A DNA stretch of 35,938 bases from Oscillospiraceae bacterium (GCA_902789835.1 CADAPN010000010.1:1-35938); one strand, 5' to 3'; positions 21,514-30,188 are shown, counted from the stretch's first letter. The notes: a model not told the origin generated them from the sequence alone. Numbers and translations are program-made.

Positions 21514-22230
21514 ATGTGGCGTGCTACAAGAATCACGGCAGACGCGGCCAGCAAAATGCAGATGAACTCCGGCCTGCTGCTGAATCGTTTTGACATTACA
21601 AACCCGGTGGCTCCGCTTGATGCTGATATCATCTGCGACACCACCGGCGACTACAACATCACCTGCGTCCCTCAGACGCAGGACTTTTTTGAGGACGTGA
21701 ACAACGCCTACACCAACATGAAGGAAGGCAAGCAGATCACGGGCTGGAACTGCGGCTTGACGATCACGTCCCTATCCGTGACCGAAGCAGCGCTCAAGTT
21801 TGCACTCGGCGCTGCGGATAACCAGGCAGACGGCGGCGTCAGAGGCCGGATGCTCTATCGCGACGCGGACTTCATGAGTGTTTACTGGATCGGCGACATG
21901 TTTGACGAGGACAAGCTGCTTGTTGTGGTGATGGACAACACCGTCTCCACTGGCGGCGTCTCGCTGACCACCAGAAACAAGGGCAAGGGCGGGCTCCAGC
22001 TCGAACTCACTCCGCACGGCTCTCTTGCGGATCCGGAGAAGGTTCCCATGGCATTCTACGTGCTGGAAAAGGTAGACAGTGAAGCAGCGGCCTACACCTA
22101 CACCGCAGTTACGCCGCAGGGCGACGAGGATCCCTCTGAGGAAGGCTGGTTTGTCCTGGTAGGCGACGGCTATCGCCTGACCACCGACACCGCAGTCGAC
22201 AGCAATGTGACCTACTACGAGAGGTCATAA
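21514..22230 (+). CDS. Major tail tube protein
   Basis: The 238-residue, beta-rich protein follows AAGGAGG. Segments such as NAYTNMKEGKQITGWNCGLT and GGLQLELTPHGSLADPEKVP fit the siphovirus tail-tube fold. The last 60 residues (VTPQGDEDPSEEGWFVLVGD) look like an added C-terminal domain on the tail surface. It lies directly before the G/GT chaperone pair, as tail-tube genes do. Confidence 0.82.
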   Translation: MWRATRITADAASKMQMNSGLLLNRFDITNPVAPLDADIICDTTGDYNITCVPQTQDFFEDVNNAYTNMKEGKQITGWNCGLTITSLSVTEAALKFALGAADNQADGGVRGRMLYRDADFMSVYWIGDMFDEDKLLVVVMDNTVSTGGVSLTTRNKGKGGLQLELTPHGSLADPEKVPMAFYVLEKVDSEAAAYTYTAVTPQGDEDPSEEGWFVLVGDGYRLTTDTAVDSNVTYYERS

Positions 22231-22231
22231 T

Positions 22232-22600
22232 ATGAGACTTTCTGAACTGAGCACAGATGCAGCCGCGTCTGTGCTCCTTTCTATTACTCCGGCTCTTTCC
22301 AACATCCTGAAGGATCCCGATCTCAGAGGGAAGATCGGGAAGAAAGCCGACCTGAAGGACGTGTCCGTCATGGGCATCTATCTTGCCGGAGTGGACAAGA
22401 TCAACGAGATCATCCCGTTTCTGCTGGATACGCACAAGGCCGACGTGTACGCGATCCTGGCGGCGCTCAACAACACCACCGCCGCGAAGATCGCCGATCA
22501 GAACATCCTCGTAACCATGACGCAGATCATGGAAACCGTCAAAGACAAGGACCTGATCGATTTTTTCAAATCGTGGGCGGGTACGGAGCAGACTGCGTAA
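22232..22600 (+). CDS. Tail assembly chaperone (lambda G-like)
   Basis: The 122-residue helical protein begins MRLSELSTDAAASVLLSITP and has AAKIADQNILVTMTQIMETV. It precedes the tape measure gene, the invariant place of G proteins. A slippery heptamer lies 34 bases before its stop, from which a GT fusion is made. ATG 22232 is one base after the tail-tube stop. The chaperone coats the tape measure during tail assembly. Confidence 0.85.
   Translation: MRLSELSTDAAASVLLSITPALSNILKDPDLRGKIGKKADLKDVSVMGIYLAGVDKINEIIPFLLDTHKADVYAILAALNNTTAAKIADQNILVTMTQIMETVKDKDLIDFFKSWAGTEQTA
22561..22567 (+). promoter_or_regulatory. Programmed -1 frameshift site (T TTT TTC)
   Basis: In the G frame the codons are GAT TTT TTC AAA, giving the classic X XXY YYZ heptamer. 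After a -1 slip the frame continues without stop to 22836. A 7-bp inverted repeat GAGCAGA/TCTGCTC (22586-22592, 22610-22616) follows and could pause the ribosome, although the spacer is longer than usual. Confidence 0.85.
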
Positions 22601-22836
22601 TCTGCGCAATCTGCTCTGCCCCGCAGCTGACGGCGCTCGGATATATCCGGGCGCTGCCGGCACTGATTCGCCGGTATGAGGAAGAACAGATCTTCCGCGT
22701 CTACCTGACCGATTTCATCGCGGGAAGATATGACCTCAATGTGCGGTATCTCGATCTCATCCCGGATCCGAACCGCGAACCTCCTCCAGACCCGCAGGAG
22801 GGTCGGAAGCGAATCAGGAACAAACTATCGCAATGA
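22567..22836 (+). CDS. GT extension of the tail assembly chaperone (expressed by frameshift)
   Basis: After the slip, translation reads QIVGGYGADCVICAICSAPQ and on to RKRIRNKLSQ, about 89 residues with no ribosome site or proper start of its own. The fused product is roughly 201 residues. The T domain has LPALIRRYEEEQIFRVYLTD and a Pro-rich linker. It recruits tail-tube subunits to the tape measure, as lambda gpGT does. Confidence 0.82.
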   Translation, partial: QIVGGYGADCVICAICSAPQLTALGYIRALPALIRRYEEEQIFRVYLTDFIAGRYDLNVRYLDLIPDPNREPPPDPQEGRKRIRNKLSQ

Positions 22837-22852
22837 AAGGGAGTGCTGAGAA

Positions 22853-24619
22853 TTGGACGTATTTGACCTGCTTGCCAAGCTCACACTTGACACATCTGAA
22901 TACGAAGAAGGCCTCAGCGGGGCGCAGGAGAAAGCCGGCTCTTTCGGCGGGAAGATCGGGCAAGCCCTCGGGACTGCCGGGAAAGTAGGAGCTGCGGCTG
23001 TTGCAGCCGTCACAACGGCAACGGTAGCAATGGGCACCGCAGCGGTAAAGAGCGCAGGAGAGACCGCAGCATACGGAGACAACATTGATAAGATGTCTCA
23101 GAAACTCGGTATGAGCGCATCAGCTTACCAGGAATGGGATGCTGTCCTGCAGCACAGCGGCACATCAATCGAAAGCATGCAGGCAAGCATGAAAACACTG
23201 GCGACAGCAGCGGAAACGGGCAATGCATCCTTCGAGAAGCTCGGCATGACCCAGGAAGAGATCGCGAACATGTCCCAGCAGGAACTGTTCGAGGCAACGA
23301 TCACCGCCCTGCAGAACGTTTCCAGCGAGACGGAGCGCACATACCTTGCCGGCCAGTTGCTCGGAAGAGGTGCAACAGAGCTCGGGCCTCTCCTGAATAC
23401 CAGCGCAGAAGAGACACAGAAGATGCGCGACCGTGTTCACGAGCTGGGCGGCGTCATGTCAGACGAAGCGGTCAAGGCGGCAGCAGCATACCAGGACAGT
23501 CTTCAGGACATGCAGACAGCTTTTTCCGGGCTTCAGCGCAGCCTCACAGCTGAGTTTCTGCCCGGAATCAAGGGCGTGATGGATGGTCTTTCCGAAGTGT
23601 TTACCGGGAACGATGAACAGGGGCTCGGCATGATCTCTGTTGGTATTGACAAACTGATTGATAACCTTACAAATCAGTTGCCTCGTTTCATGGATATAGG
23701 CCTCGGAATCGTTGACGCTCTGGCAGAGGCCATTCTGCAGAATATTCCGAAGCTTGCTGAGTCTGCAGTCCACATCATCACGGGTCTGACAACCAATATT
23801 GTAAAGAAACTCCCGGACATCATGAGCGCAGGCATTGAAATCCTGTTTGCCCTGATCGACGGAATTACAGAATCACTTCCCGAACTCATCCCGGCGGTTG
23901 TGGAAGTGATTGTCACCATTGTAGAGAAACTCACTGAGCCTGACACGCTGATGAAACTGATCGATGCAGCGTTCAAGATCCTCGCGGCTCTTGCTGAAGG
24001 CCTGATAAAAGCAATCCCTGATCTGATCAAGGTCGCACCGGTTATCATCAAGAACCTGGTTGAGGCAATCATCAAGCTGGTGCCTGAGCTTGTTAAAGGC
24101 GGCGCTGAACTGGTCAAGGGAATCGGAGAAGGCATTCTCGGCGCAATCGGGGAAGCGGTTGGTGCCATTACCAAAGTGATTGAGAAGATCAAAGACGCCA
24201 TCTTTGGCGTCGTGGACAGAGCGAGGGAATGGGGCGCTGACATGATCCAGAACTTCATTGGAGGAATCCAGTCACGGGTTTCCGGTGTTGTAAACGCCGT
24301 GAAGGGAATTGCCAGCAAGGTGAAAAGTTTCCTCGGCTTCTCTGAACCTGAAGAAGGGCCACTGTCCAATTTCTCGACCTACGCACCGGACATGATGAAG
24401 CTGTTTGCCCAGGGCATCAAAGACAATGAGCACCTGGTAACGGATCAGATCAGAAGCAGCTTCGACTTCGGCAATCTGACCACGGCGGCTGCACCTGCGG
24501 TGGCAGGAGGCGCCGGCAGCACAACCAACACCTACAACATCACGGTCAACGGCATTGAGGAACTGGAAGAACTGCTGATATGGTACGAGTCCCGGCAGGT
24601 GAGAGCGAGGATGGCGTGA
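22853..24619 (+). CDS. Tail tape measure protein
   Basis: The 588-residue protein starts at TTG 22853 behind GGGAGTG. An N-terminal signature (DLLAKLTLDTSEYEEGLSGA) is followed by an Ala-rich hydrophobic helix at about residues 44-66. A helical coiled region (SMQASMKTLATAAETGNASF) and hydrophobic repeats follow (about 310-440; IPKLAESAVHIITGLTTNIV and similar 'IPDLIK..P.IIKNLVEAI'). The end is FLGFSEPEEGPLSNFSTYAP, standard for tape measures. The length sets a short tail, roughly 90 nm by the usual 1.5 angstrom per residue rule. It also helps DNA entry. Confidence 0.92.
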   Translation: MDVFDLLAKLTLDTSEYEEGLSGAQEKAGSFGGKIGQALGTAGKVGAAAVAAVTTATVAMGTAAVKSAGETAAYGDNIDKMSQKLGMSASAYQEWDAVLQHSGTSIESMQASMKTLATAAETGNASFEKLGMTQEEIANMSQQELFEATITALQNVSSETERTYLAGQLLGRGATELGPLLNTSAEETQKMRDRVHELGGVMSDEAVKAAAAYQDSLQDMQTAFSGLQRSLTAEFLPGIKGVMDGLSEVFTGNDEQGLGMISVGIDKLIDNLTNQLPRFMDIGLGIVDALAEAILQNIPKLAESAVHIITGLTTNIVKKLPDIMSAGIEILFALIDGITESLPELIPAVVEVIVTIVEKLTEPDTLMKLIDAAFKILAALAEGLIKAIPDLIKVAPVIIKNLVEAIIKLVPELVKGGAELVKGIGEGILGAIGEAVGAITKVIEKIKDAIFGVVDRAREWGADMIQNFIGGIQSRVSGVVNAVKGIASKVKSFLGFSEPEEGPLSNFSTYAPDMMKLFAQGIKDNEHLVTDQIRSSFDFGNLTTAAAPAVAGGAGSTTNTYNITVNGIEELEELLIWYESRQVRARMA

Positions 24620-24620
24620 T

Positions 24621-26702
24621 ATGGCACAAGCGACTGTAAAATTATACTTTAAAAAATGGGCGTATGTAAAAAAAGATTCGCCGTCTGTTGTTGTTGATAT
24701 AACGGGTCAGGAAAGACTTAAGCTGTCACGCAACGAGACATCCGGCATTCTTCAGTATGCTTATGTTGGTTTCAATTCACTTCCGAGCAATTTAAAAAGA
24801 AGAAGATTATATTCTGTCAGTGCGCTTTTTGCTATAAAAGGCCCTGATAGTGTTGGAAATGGAACTCGCGGTTTCTTGAATGTTTCATCCGCTGATTTTA
24901 ATCCAAGTACATTGGTGTGGACAAACAGACCATCTGGCACAGGTGGTTTGCGTTTATTATCAGAAATTGCTGACCATAGCGGGAAACAAGACCGCATTTT
25001 TTCTATTGACGGAGATGTGGTTTCTGACGTAGATAGGTCGAATTTAACAGCGCTGATTTTGAAATCCAATGCGGGATTTTTTTATGCGGCTTGGGATAGT
25101 GGTGATATACTCGGAGCGGCTCACGAATGCTATCTCTACAATACTCTGGTGGGCGGCGGGCTTCCATATCTTGAAATAACTTATGATAACAGCATAAGCG
25201 TAAAAAGCAAAATTGTTTTGAGGTCAGGCCCGACAGGCGGGTATGTAGATCCAAGAAACAACACTACATTTTCTTGGGCGTTTGTAAAGGATGACACGTA
25301 CAGTTGCGCGGATGAGAATTTTGGTCAAGCCTCAGCAACACTGTATTGGAAGGAGAGTACGGTTGAAAACTATACAGCTGTTTCTGTATCTGGTAGCACT
25401 CAATCTGTAACAATCCCGGCGAACACGTTTCCAACGAAAAAGACTATTCAGTGGTATGTACAAGGGACAGATGACGGCGGTACAACTTCTCAAACCTCTG
25501 TTTACAGTTTCAGCACTTCTGCGCCACTGGTTGTTTCAACACCGGTTAAGCCAATTAATACCATAGAAGATGGAAGAAACGAAATTCTGTTTCAGTGGGC
25601 ATTTTCAAGCTCGGACGGGCGGGCGCCAAGTAGGCTGTTCCTTTATTGGAGAGAAGAAGGGGCGAACACGTGGCAGACCTTGTATAATCCGGGGGCGGGA
25701 GTAATTGTTACGTCGTACAGGGCTCCAGCTGATACGTTCCCTGCTGGGACAATTGAATGGGGTATACAGGCAGCAAACGTTGATGGCGCTGGTGGCGCTG
25801 TTGGAACAGCAAAATTTATCAATTATGCATCACCAACAGTAAGCAATGTTTCTGCTGCCGCTGTACCGTATACAACTGTTACGTGGCAGGCATCAGATCA
25901 GCAGGCATATCAGATCAAAGTGGACGATGTTATATACGGTCCTTATTTTGGAACAGAGAAAAGCTTTGCAATCCCTGACTGTCTTGAAGATGGAGAGCAT
26001 ATTATAGGCGTATCGGTTGTTGGAACTTACGGCCTTTGGAGCGAGTGGGAAGAGCATATAATCGATGTTCTGAATGACCCCGGTGAGGCTGTAAGTCTTG
26101 ATTCTGAGGCATGTATAGATATCAAGCTCTTTATCGACACGCAAGACGCAACGAAAAACTTCCAAATATACCGGGACGGTGTGCAGATTGCAAAAACCAA
26201 CAAGTCTGTATTCACTGACCGCTTCGCACTCGGAGAACACACCTATAAGGTCGTGAATAAACTTGAGAATGGGAATTATACCGCCAGCAATGAAGTGGTT
26301 AGATTCTCATGCGTCAAAAACGCGAATATCGCTTTACTGAGCGGAGGCGAATGGCTGGAAATCAAGTACACGCTGAAAAGCAATAGCGATCCGGAGTATG
26401 AGGATGCTGTTGAAATCACGTACAATCATCTGGCGGGAAGCGACTACCCGTCAGCTGTAATCAGCCAATACTTGGATAAAAAAGTCAATTATTCGGCTGT
26501 GTTCCTGTTCAATCAAGCGGACGAGCGGAAAACGTTTGAAAGCATGTTCAAAAAACCGGTAATCATCAAGTTTGCAGATGGCACTTTGTTTGCCGGTATT
26601 CTGGATTCGTGGTCTAAGCACCCGGTAAAAAAGTATTATACATCATACACATTTACCGTTACTCGAATGGACATTGAGGACTACGTTGATGATACGAAAT
26701 GA
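24621..26702 (+). CDS. Large distal tail / adhesion protein with DNRLRE-like and Fn3-like modules
   Basis: The 693-residue protein has an N-terminal beta domain (ERLKLSRNETSGILQYAYVG, then LVWTNRPSGTGG) resembling DNRLRE modules of surface proteins. Several Fn3-like repeats follow (FSWAFVKDD..., FQWAFSSSDGRAPSRLFLYW, VTWQASDQQAYQIKVDDVIY). The C-terminal 130 residues (LSGGEWLEIKYTLKSNSDPE, then YTSYTFTVTRMDIEDYVDD) look like a distal tail anchoring domain. The first two thirds are AT-richer than the surrounding late genes, which points to exchange of receptor-binding modules. It lies where Dit-type genes are expected. Confidence 0.72.
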   Translation: MAQATVKLYFKKWAYVKKDSPSVVVDITGQERLKLSRNETSGILQYAYVGFNSLPSNLKRRRLYSVSALFAIKGPDSVGNGTRGFLNVSSADFNPSTLVWTNRPSGTGGLRLLSEIADHSGKQDRIFSIDGDVVSDVDRSNLTALILKSNAGFFYAAWDSGDILGAAHECYLYNTLVGGGLPYLEITYDNSISVKSKIVLRSGPTGGYVDPRNNTTFSWAFVKDDTYSCADENFGQASATLYWKESTVENYTAVSVSGSTQSVTIPANTFPTKKTIQWYVQGTDDGGTTSQTSVYSFSTSAPLVVSTPVKPINTIEDGRNEILFQWAFSSSDGRAPSRLFLYWREEGANTWQTLYNPGAGVIVTSYRAPADTFPAGTIEWGIQAANVDGAGGAVGTAKFINYASPTVSNVSAAAVPYTTVTWQASDQQAYQIKVDDVIYGPYFGTEKSFAIPDCLEDGEHIIGVSVVGTYGLWSEWEEHIIDVLNDPGEAVSLDSEACIDIKLFIDTQDATKNFQIYRDGVQIAKTNKSVFTDRFALGEHTYKVVNKLENGNYTASNEVVRFSCVKNANIALLSGGEWLEIKYTLKSNSDPEYEDAVEITYNHLAGSDYPSAVISQYLDKKVNYSAVFLFNQADERKTFESMFKKPVIIKFADGTLFAGILDSWSKHPVKKYYTSYTFTVTRMDIEDYVDDTK

Positions 26703-27786
26703 GGGAATCCGATTCAGGCTGATGCGCAATGGGGTAGAGTACGGGGAACTCTACGCCAAAGGAGGCCCGACGCTCCGGATGCAGAGCAGTGGTGAAATCA
26801 AGACTTCCATGCAAGGGACGTTTTTCCCGGCTGCGCGTGATTCTCAAGGAAACGAAGTTGCAATCGACTGGCTCGCGGACGAGATCAAGCCGGTGCTGAT
26901 TCAGGGCGGAGACGAGAAGCCGCTGGGTGTGTTTATGCCTGCGCAGGTCGTGCCGAAAGATACAAAAGGTGAGGAAACTCTTGAAGTTCAGTCGTTTGAC
27001 CGGTGCTGGCGTGTCCGGGACAACAAGGTTGAGGGCGCGTTGTATCTCAGCGCAGGCACGGCATATCTTGACGCTGTGGAACAGTTGCTTACTTCATCGG
27101 GTATCGCGACTATCATCAAGACTCCGTCTGAAGCGGTCCTCGCGGAAGACCGGCAAGATTGGGAAACCGGTACAAGCTATCTCAAGATTGTGAACGACCT
27201 TTTGGCAGAAATTAATTACAAACAGCTTTGGTTTAATTCTTCAGGGTTTGCGATTCTTGAGCCTGCAAGCACTCCAACATCGGAAAACATCCAGCATATT
27301 TTCACGAACAAGAAGCCTGATCCACGAAATCCGAAAGAGGTTCAGTCTATTAGGGTTCTGCCGAAGATAAGCAGAAAGACCGATATCTACCAAGCCCCAA
27401 ACGTGTTTATTGTTATCTGCTCAAACCCTGATAAATCCGGGGATATGAAGGCAACGGCAGAAAACAACAATCCCCAGTCCCCACTGTCTATCATGAGGCG
27501 TGGAAGAAGAATTGTACAAGTCGTAAAAGTCAACAATATAGAGTCTCAGGCAAAGCTTGAAGAGTATGCAAACCGGCTTTTGTATGAGAGTATGACGACC
27601 GGCGAGGTTATCAATGTTGAAACCGCATTGCTAAGCGGATTTGGCGTTGATGATATTACTGCGATCCGGTACGACGGACGAAATAATACGCTTGGTGTAT
27701 GCGTTGAAAAGGCTTGGTCAATGACTCTTGCCCCGGGTGGAACGATGTCTCACGAACTCGAAAAGGTGGTGATTAACCTTGGATGA
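26689..27786 (+). CDS. Tail protein, DUF5048-like (baseplate hub candidate)
   Basis: The 365-residue protein starts at ATG 26689 (GAGG nine bases upstream), overlapping the previous stop. Segments such as TLRMQSSGEIKTSMQGTFFP, QSFDRCWRVRDNKVEGALYL and DWETGTSYLKIVNDLLAEIN match the phage tail family that I know as DUF5048. By place after the distal tail protein it should be the hub (Tal-like) without a peptidase domain. The domain name is from memory. Confidence 0.75.
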   Translation: MIRNEGIRFRLMRNGVEYGELYAKGGPTLRMQSSGEIKTSMQGTFFPAARDSQGNEVAIDWLADEIKPVLIQGGDEKPLGVFMPAQVVPKDTKGEETLEVQSFDRCWRVRDNKVEGALYLSAGTAYLDAVEQLLTSSGIATIIKTPSEAVLAEDRQDWETGTSYLKIVNDLLAEINYKQLWFNSSGFAILEPASTPTSENIQHIFTNKKPDPRNPKEVQSIRVLPKISRKTDIYQAPNVFIVICSNPDKSGDMKATAENNNPQSPLSIMRRGRRIVQVVKVNNIESQAKLEEYANRLLYESMTTGEVINVETALLSGFGVDDITAIRYDGRNNTLGVCVEKAWSMTLAPGGTMSHELEKVVINLG

Positions 27787-28324
27787 AGATATAATCATGA
27801 AAGATGATGGACTAGGAAAGGCAGAGTTTTATCTTGCAACGGTAACAAATGTTCGTACCGTTACAAAGGAGGTTCAAATTCAGCTTGATGGCGATGACTC
27901 GAAAATGTCAAAGTGGTATAAAGTAGCTTGCGGATCTGTTCCCGTGGGTAGCCGTGTTGTTGTGATGAAGATATCCGGAACTTACGTTGTCCTCGGTGTG
28001 ATCAACGAGGAAATTTATACAACTGACATTCAAAACGTTGCTACAGCTGCGGACGGAATTGTCTTTCGTAGCGGCGGGTATGTCGCAAGGTGGGGCAAGG
28101 TAGCAATGTTGCATTTGCGATTTGGCCCGTCCACGGCCTTCTCTTCTCAAGAAAAAAAGATTATCACCTTGAATGAGGGATGGCGTCCGGCGATAATAGC
28201 TAATGCTCAATATTGGGCCGGTGCGGGTGCGTATATTAATAAAAGCGGTGAAGTCTGGGTGTACGGTAGCGCTTCCAGTACAACAGGAAATTATGTCGTG
28301 TACGCCACTTACATTCTGGCATGA
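27779..28324 (+). CDS. Baseplate-associated protein with OB-like and beta C-terminal parts
   Basis: The 181-residue protein starts at TTG 27779 behind AAGGTGGTG and overlaps the hub gene. Residues 14-75 (AEFYLATVTNVRTVTKEVQI, then VPVGSRVVVMKISGTYVVLG) look like a small OB barrel as in gp5/gpV-type baseplate proteins. The rest (GYVARWGKVAMLHLRFGPST, GAYINKSGEVWVYGSASSTT) resembles the beta head domains found in fibre proteins. Function is inferred from fold pattern and place. Confidence 0.6.
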   Translation: MDEDIIMKDDGLGKAEFYLATVTNVRTVTKEVQIQLDGDDSKMSKWYKVACGSVPVGSRVVVMKISGTYVVLGVINEEIYTTDIQNVATAADGIVFRSGGYVARWGKVAMLHLRFGPSTAFSSQEKKIITLNEGWRPAIIANAQYWAGAGAYINKSGEVWVYGSASSTTGNYVVYATYILA

Positions 28325-28369
28325 GACGATAATCTGGATAATCTTTGATAATTGATGGAGGGATGAGTA

Positions 28370-28684
28370 ATGGCAATAAAGCGGGCCTGTAGCTGGCAGG
28401 CAATAATCAAAACGCCGGAAGCACCGATCAACTACAGCGAAATGCTGCTTACTTTCCAGCAGAAGCAGCGGAACATTATCAGCAAAAACAAGTCGAACCT
28501 TGAGATTGGTGACGAGACTGTGACCGTGCATCTCACCCAAGAAGAAACGGCGAAGCTGACCGACAAAGCCCCGTGCTATATGCAGCTCAGATGCTTTTCA
28601 AGTGCAACGAATGCTCCCGGTTCTGCGATCTGGAAAATCGATGTACAGGCTGCCTTGGATGATCAGATTCTCGGAGGTACATGA
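28370..28684 (+). CDS. Small conserved baseplate-region protein
   Basis: The 104-residue protein follows GGAGGG. It contains IIKTPEAPINYSEMLLTFQQ and GDETVTVHLTQEETAKLTDK. Short proteins like this accompany collagen-like fibre genes in Clostridia phages and are likely structural. The stop overlaps the next ATG. Confidence 0.62.
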   Translation: MAIKRACSWQAIIKTPEAPINYSEMLLTFQQKQRNIISKNKSNLEIGDETVTVHLTQEETAKLTDKAPCYMQLRCFSSATNAPGSAIWKIDVQAALDDQILGGT

Positions 28685-29061
28685 TGGCAAACGAAATGTA
28701 CTGTGATAATTTCATCATGAGTGAGGACGGGGAAAATTTTGAGGTGACTCAAGTCTCGAAAGGAGACCGTGGGGAAAAGGGAGAGCCTGGAACCAACTTT
28801 TATATTTCCGGGATTGTTGCGAACGTATCTGACTTGCCGGAAACTGCGCCACAGTCAGCTATGTATGGAGTTGGAACAGAGGCGCCGTATAACGTCTATA
28901 TACGCAATAATGACCAATGGGTTAATCTCGGACCGATGACTGGAGTAAAAGGTGAGAAAGGCGATCCGGGAAACGATTATGTCCTGACAGCCAGCGACAA
29001 GCAGGAGATCGCCGGTATTGTCATAGATGAGTCGGACATTGGAACGGACCCGCTAGCATGA
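28684..29061 (+). CDS. Collagen-like tail fibre protein, cut short by a frameshift
   Basis: ATG 28684 (GGAGG six bases upstream; 28681 is possible) gives 125 residues. Two short collagen-type runs, GDRGEKGEPG and GVKGEKGDPG, flank a domain ending VNLGPMTG. The frame ends at TGA 29059-29061. Removing the single T at 29059 would continue LAEN-DINGTGGLAQ in the downstream frame, joining it to the 24-residue repeats and a C-terminal beta domain. So the full fibre would be about 261 residues, and the present form lacks its tip. Confidence 0.7.
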   Translation: MANEMYCDNFIMSEDGENFEVTQVSKGDRGEKGEPGTNFYISGIVANVSDLPETAPQSAMYGVGTEAPYNVYIRNNDQWVNLGPMTGVKGEKGDPGNDYVLTASDKQEIAGIVIDESDIGTDPLA

Positions 29062-29470
29062 GAACGACATCAACGGGACCGGCGGTCTGGCACAACGCGT
29101 GACATCAGCGGAGAGCGCAATCGATGGGCTCGCTGAGAACATCAACGGGACCGGCGGTCTGGCACAACGCGTGACATCAGCGGAGAGCGCAATCGATGAG
29201 CTCGCTGAGAACGTCACCGCGCTGGAGGGCGCGAAGCTCATCATCAAAACCCTGAGTATCTCGGCGGCTACCTCATCCCAGCAGATCGGGAGCGCGACGG
29301 ACGCCAGAATTAATGCAAATACGCAGCTGATTCGGGCGGAGATCGCAAACCCGGCCTATCAGACTTCAGACTGGACGGTCACCACCTATGACGCAGCACC
29401 GCAGGTCCGAGTGAACGGCACCTGCTCAGCAGCTACCACAGTAAAATTAATTCTTGCGGAGGTATCATGA
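29060..29470 (+). pseudogene. Frameshifted C-terminal part of the collagen-like fibre
   Basis: This frame (ENDINGTGGLAQRVTSAESA and on to TTVKLILAEVS) has no ribosome site. Its only early start candidate is GTG 29099 in the middle of a repeat. It holds two copies of a 24-residue repeat and then a beta tip (ISAATSSQQIGSATDARINA). It is the natural continuation of the fibre gene upstream. It may be dead or expressed through ribosomal slippage. Confidence 0.6.
29069..29212 (+). repeat. Two near-identical 72-base tandem repeats in the fibre gene
   Basis: Copies 29069-29140 and 29141-29212 differ at one base that I can see (GGG versus GAG near 29127/29199). Each encodes 24 residues (NGTGGLAQRVTSAESAIDxL), a coiled-coil-like unit. 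Such near-identity means recent duplication. Fibre length could change in 24-residue steps. Confidence 0.85.
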
Positions 29471-29709
29471 TGAATCCCATGTACACAACCATCGAGAATC
29501 AGATCAGAACAGACGGGGGCAAAGGCCTGCTGTATGACCACTTCGACAGCTACACTGAGGCGGTAGCAAAGTTCCACACCGCTGCCGCCGCTGCCGCAAC
29601 CAGCGGTATCCCGTATCATGCAGTGTTCGTGCTTCAGGACAACGGGTTGATTGTCAAGAGCGAGATCTTCGACCGTCGTATCGCTCCCGAACCAGCAGCG
29701 GAGGGATGA
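29470..29709 (+). CDS. Small conserved phage protein of the fibre region
   Basis: The 79-residue protein begins MNPMYTTIENQIRTDGGKGL and continues YDHFDSYTEAVAKFHTAAAA. It is a common companion of tail fibre genes in Clostridia phages, as I recall. ATG 29470 has GGAGG seven bases upstream. Function unknown; a chaperone or fibre accessory is possible. Confidence 0.65.
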   Translation: MNPMYTTIENQIRTDGGKGLLYDHFDSYTEAVAKFHTAAAAAATSGIPYHAVFVLQDNGLIVKSEIFDRRIAPEPAAEG

Positions 29710-29712
29710 GCT

Positions 29713-29844
29713 ATGAGAGCTAATTACAATTCGGTTACAATTCGGGGGGGGGTACTCCCCGTATCACCGAGAAAGGAGGCAAGGCGCTGGGTTAAGCTTC
29801 TTGCCTCCGAACAGACTTCCGAAAGGAGGTCTGAGGCGGTCTGA
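29713..29844 (+). CDS. 43-codon ORF with a G9 tract, within a hairpin-rich leader
   Basis: ATG 29713 lies near GAGGGATGAG. The frame reads MRANYNSVTIRGGVLPVSPR and ends SERRSEAV. Nine consecutive G (29744-29752) sit at codons 11-14. The same DNA folds into strong hairpins, so the ORF may be a leader peptide or not coding at all. A change in the G run would shift the frame. Confidence 0.35.
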   Translation: MRANYNSVTIRGGVLPVSPRKEARRWVKLLASEQTSERRSEAV

Positions 29845-29856
29845 TCGAAAGATCGG
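29744..29856 (+). promoter_or_regulatory. Hairpin-rich leader before the small fibre genes
   Basis: Four stems follow each other: GGGG/CCCC (29748-29760), GGAGGCAAG/CTTGCCTCC (29775-29783, 29800-29808; 9 bp), CAGACTTCC-GAAA-GGAGGTCTG (29812-29833; 9 bp) and CTGATC-GAAA-GATCGG (29841-29856). A fifth, GGAG-GTGAT-CTCC, holds the ribosome site of the next gene. The arrangement suggests post-transcriptional control. Confidence 0.5.
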
Positions 29857-29891
29857 GCGGCTGAGTGATTATAGCTATGGAGGTGATCTCC

Positions 29892-30188
29892 GTGGCTGAA
29901 AGTGTATTAAAAAGTTTACGCCAACCAATTTTTGTGAGCCGTGGGATTGATTCCCAAGAAGTGCCAGCCGGCGCAGCCGTTGTGTACACTGACACGATTC
30001 CTGAACTTGTAGGCTATACCGCGCATGTAATGTCAATGCACATAACTGATACCAGCAACATAAATTATGGGCGGGTTCAAATAGTTTGGGTACAGGATGG
30101 AAACAGACTAAATGCTCATGTAATTAACACCGGAAGCGCGAATGTCGCTCCGGCACCACTCTATGAGGTACTTTATATACCAACTTAA
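29892..30188 (+). CDS. Small tail-fibre-tip-like protein 1
   Basis: GTG 29892 is chosen because GGAGG lies eight bases upstream; ATG 29877 lies on the ribosome site itself. The 98-residue beta-rich protein has FVSRGIDSQEVPAGAAVVYT and NYGRVQIVWVQDGNRLNAHV. It is the first of three similar-sized, AT-rich, beta-rich ORFs in a row, which look like alternative or complementary receptor-binding tips. Confidence 0.6.
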   Translation: MAESVLKSLRQPIFVSRGIDSQEVPAGAAVVYTDTIPELVGYTAHVMSMHITDTSNINYGRVQIVWVQDGNRLNAHVINTGSANVAPAPLYEVLYIPT

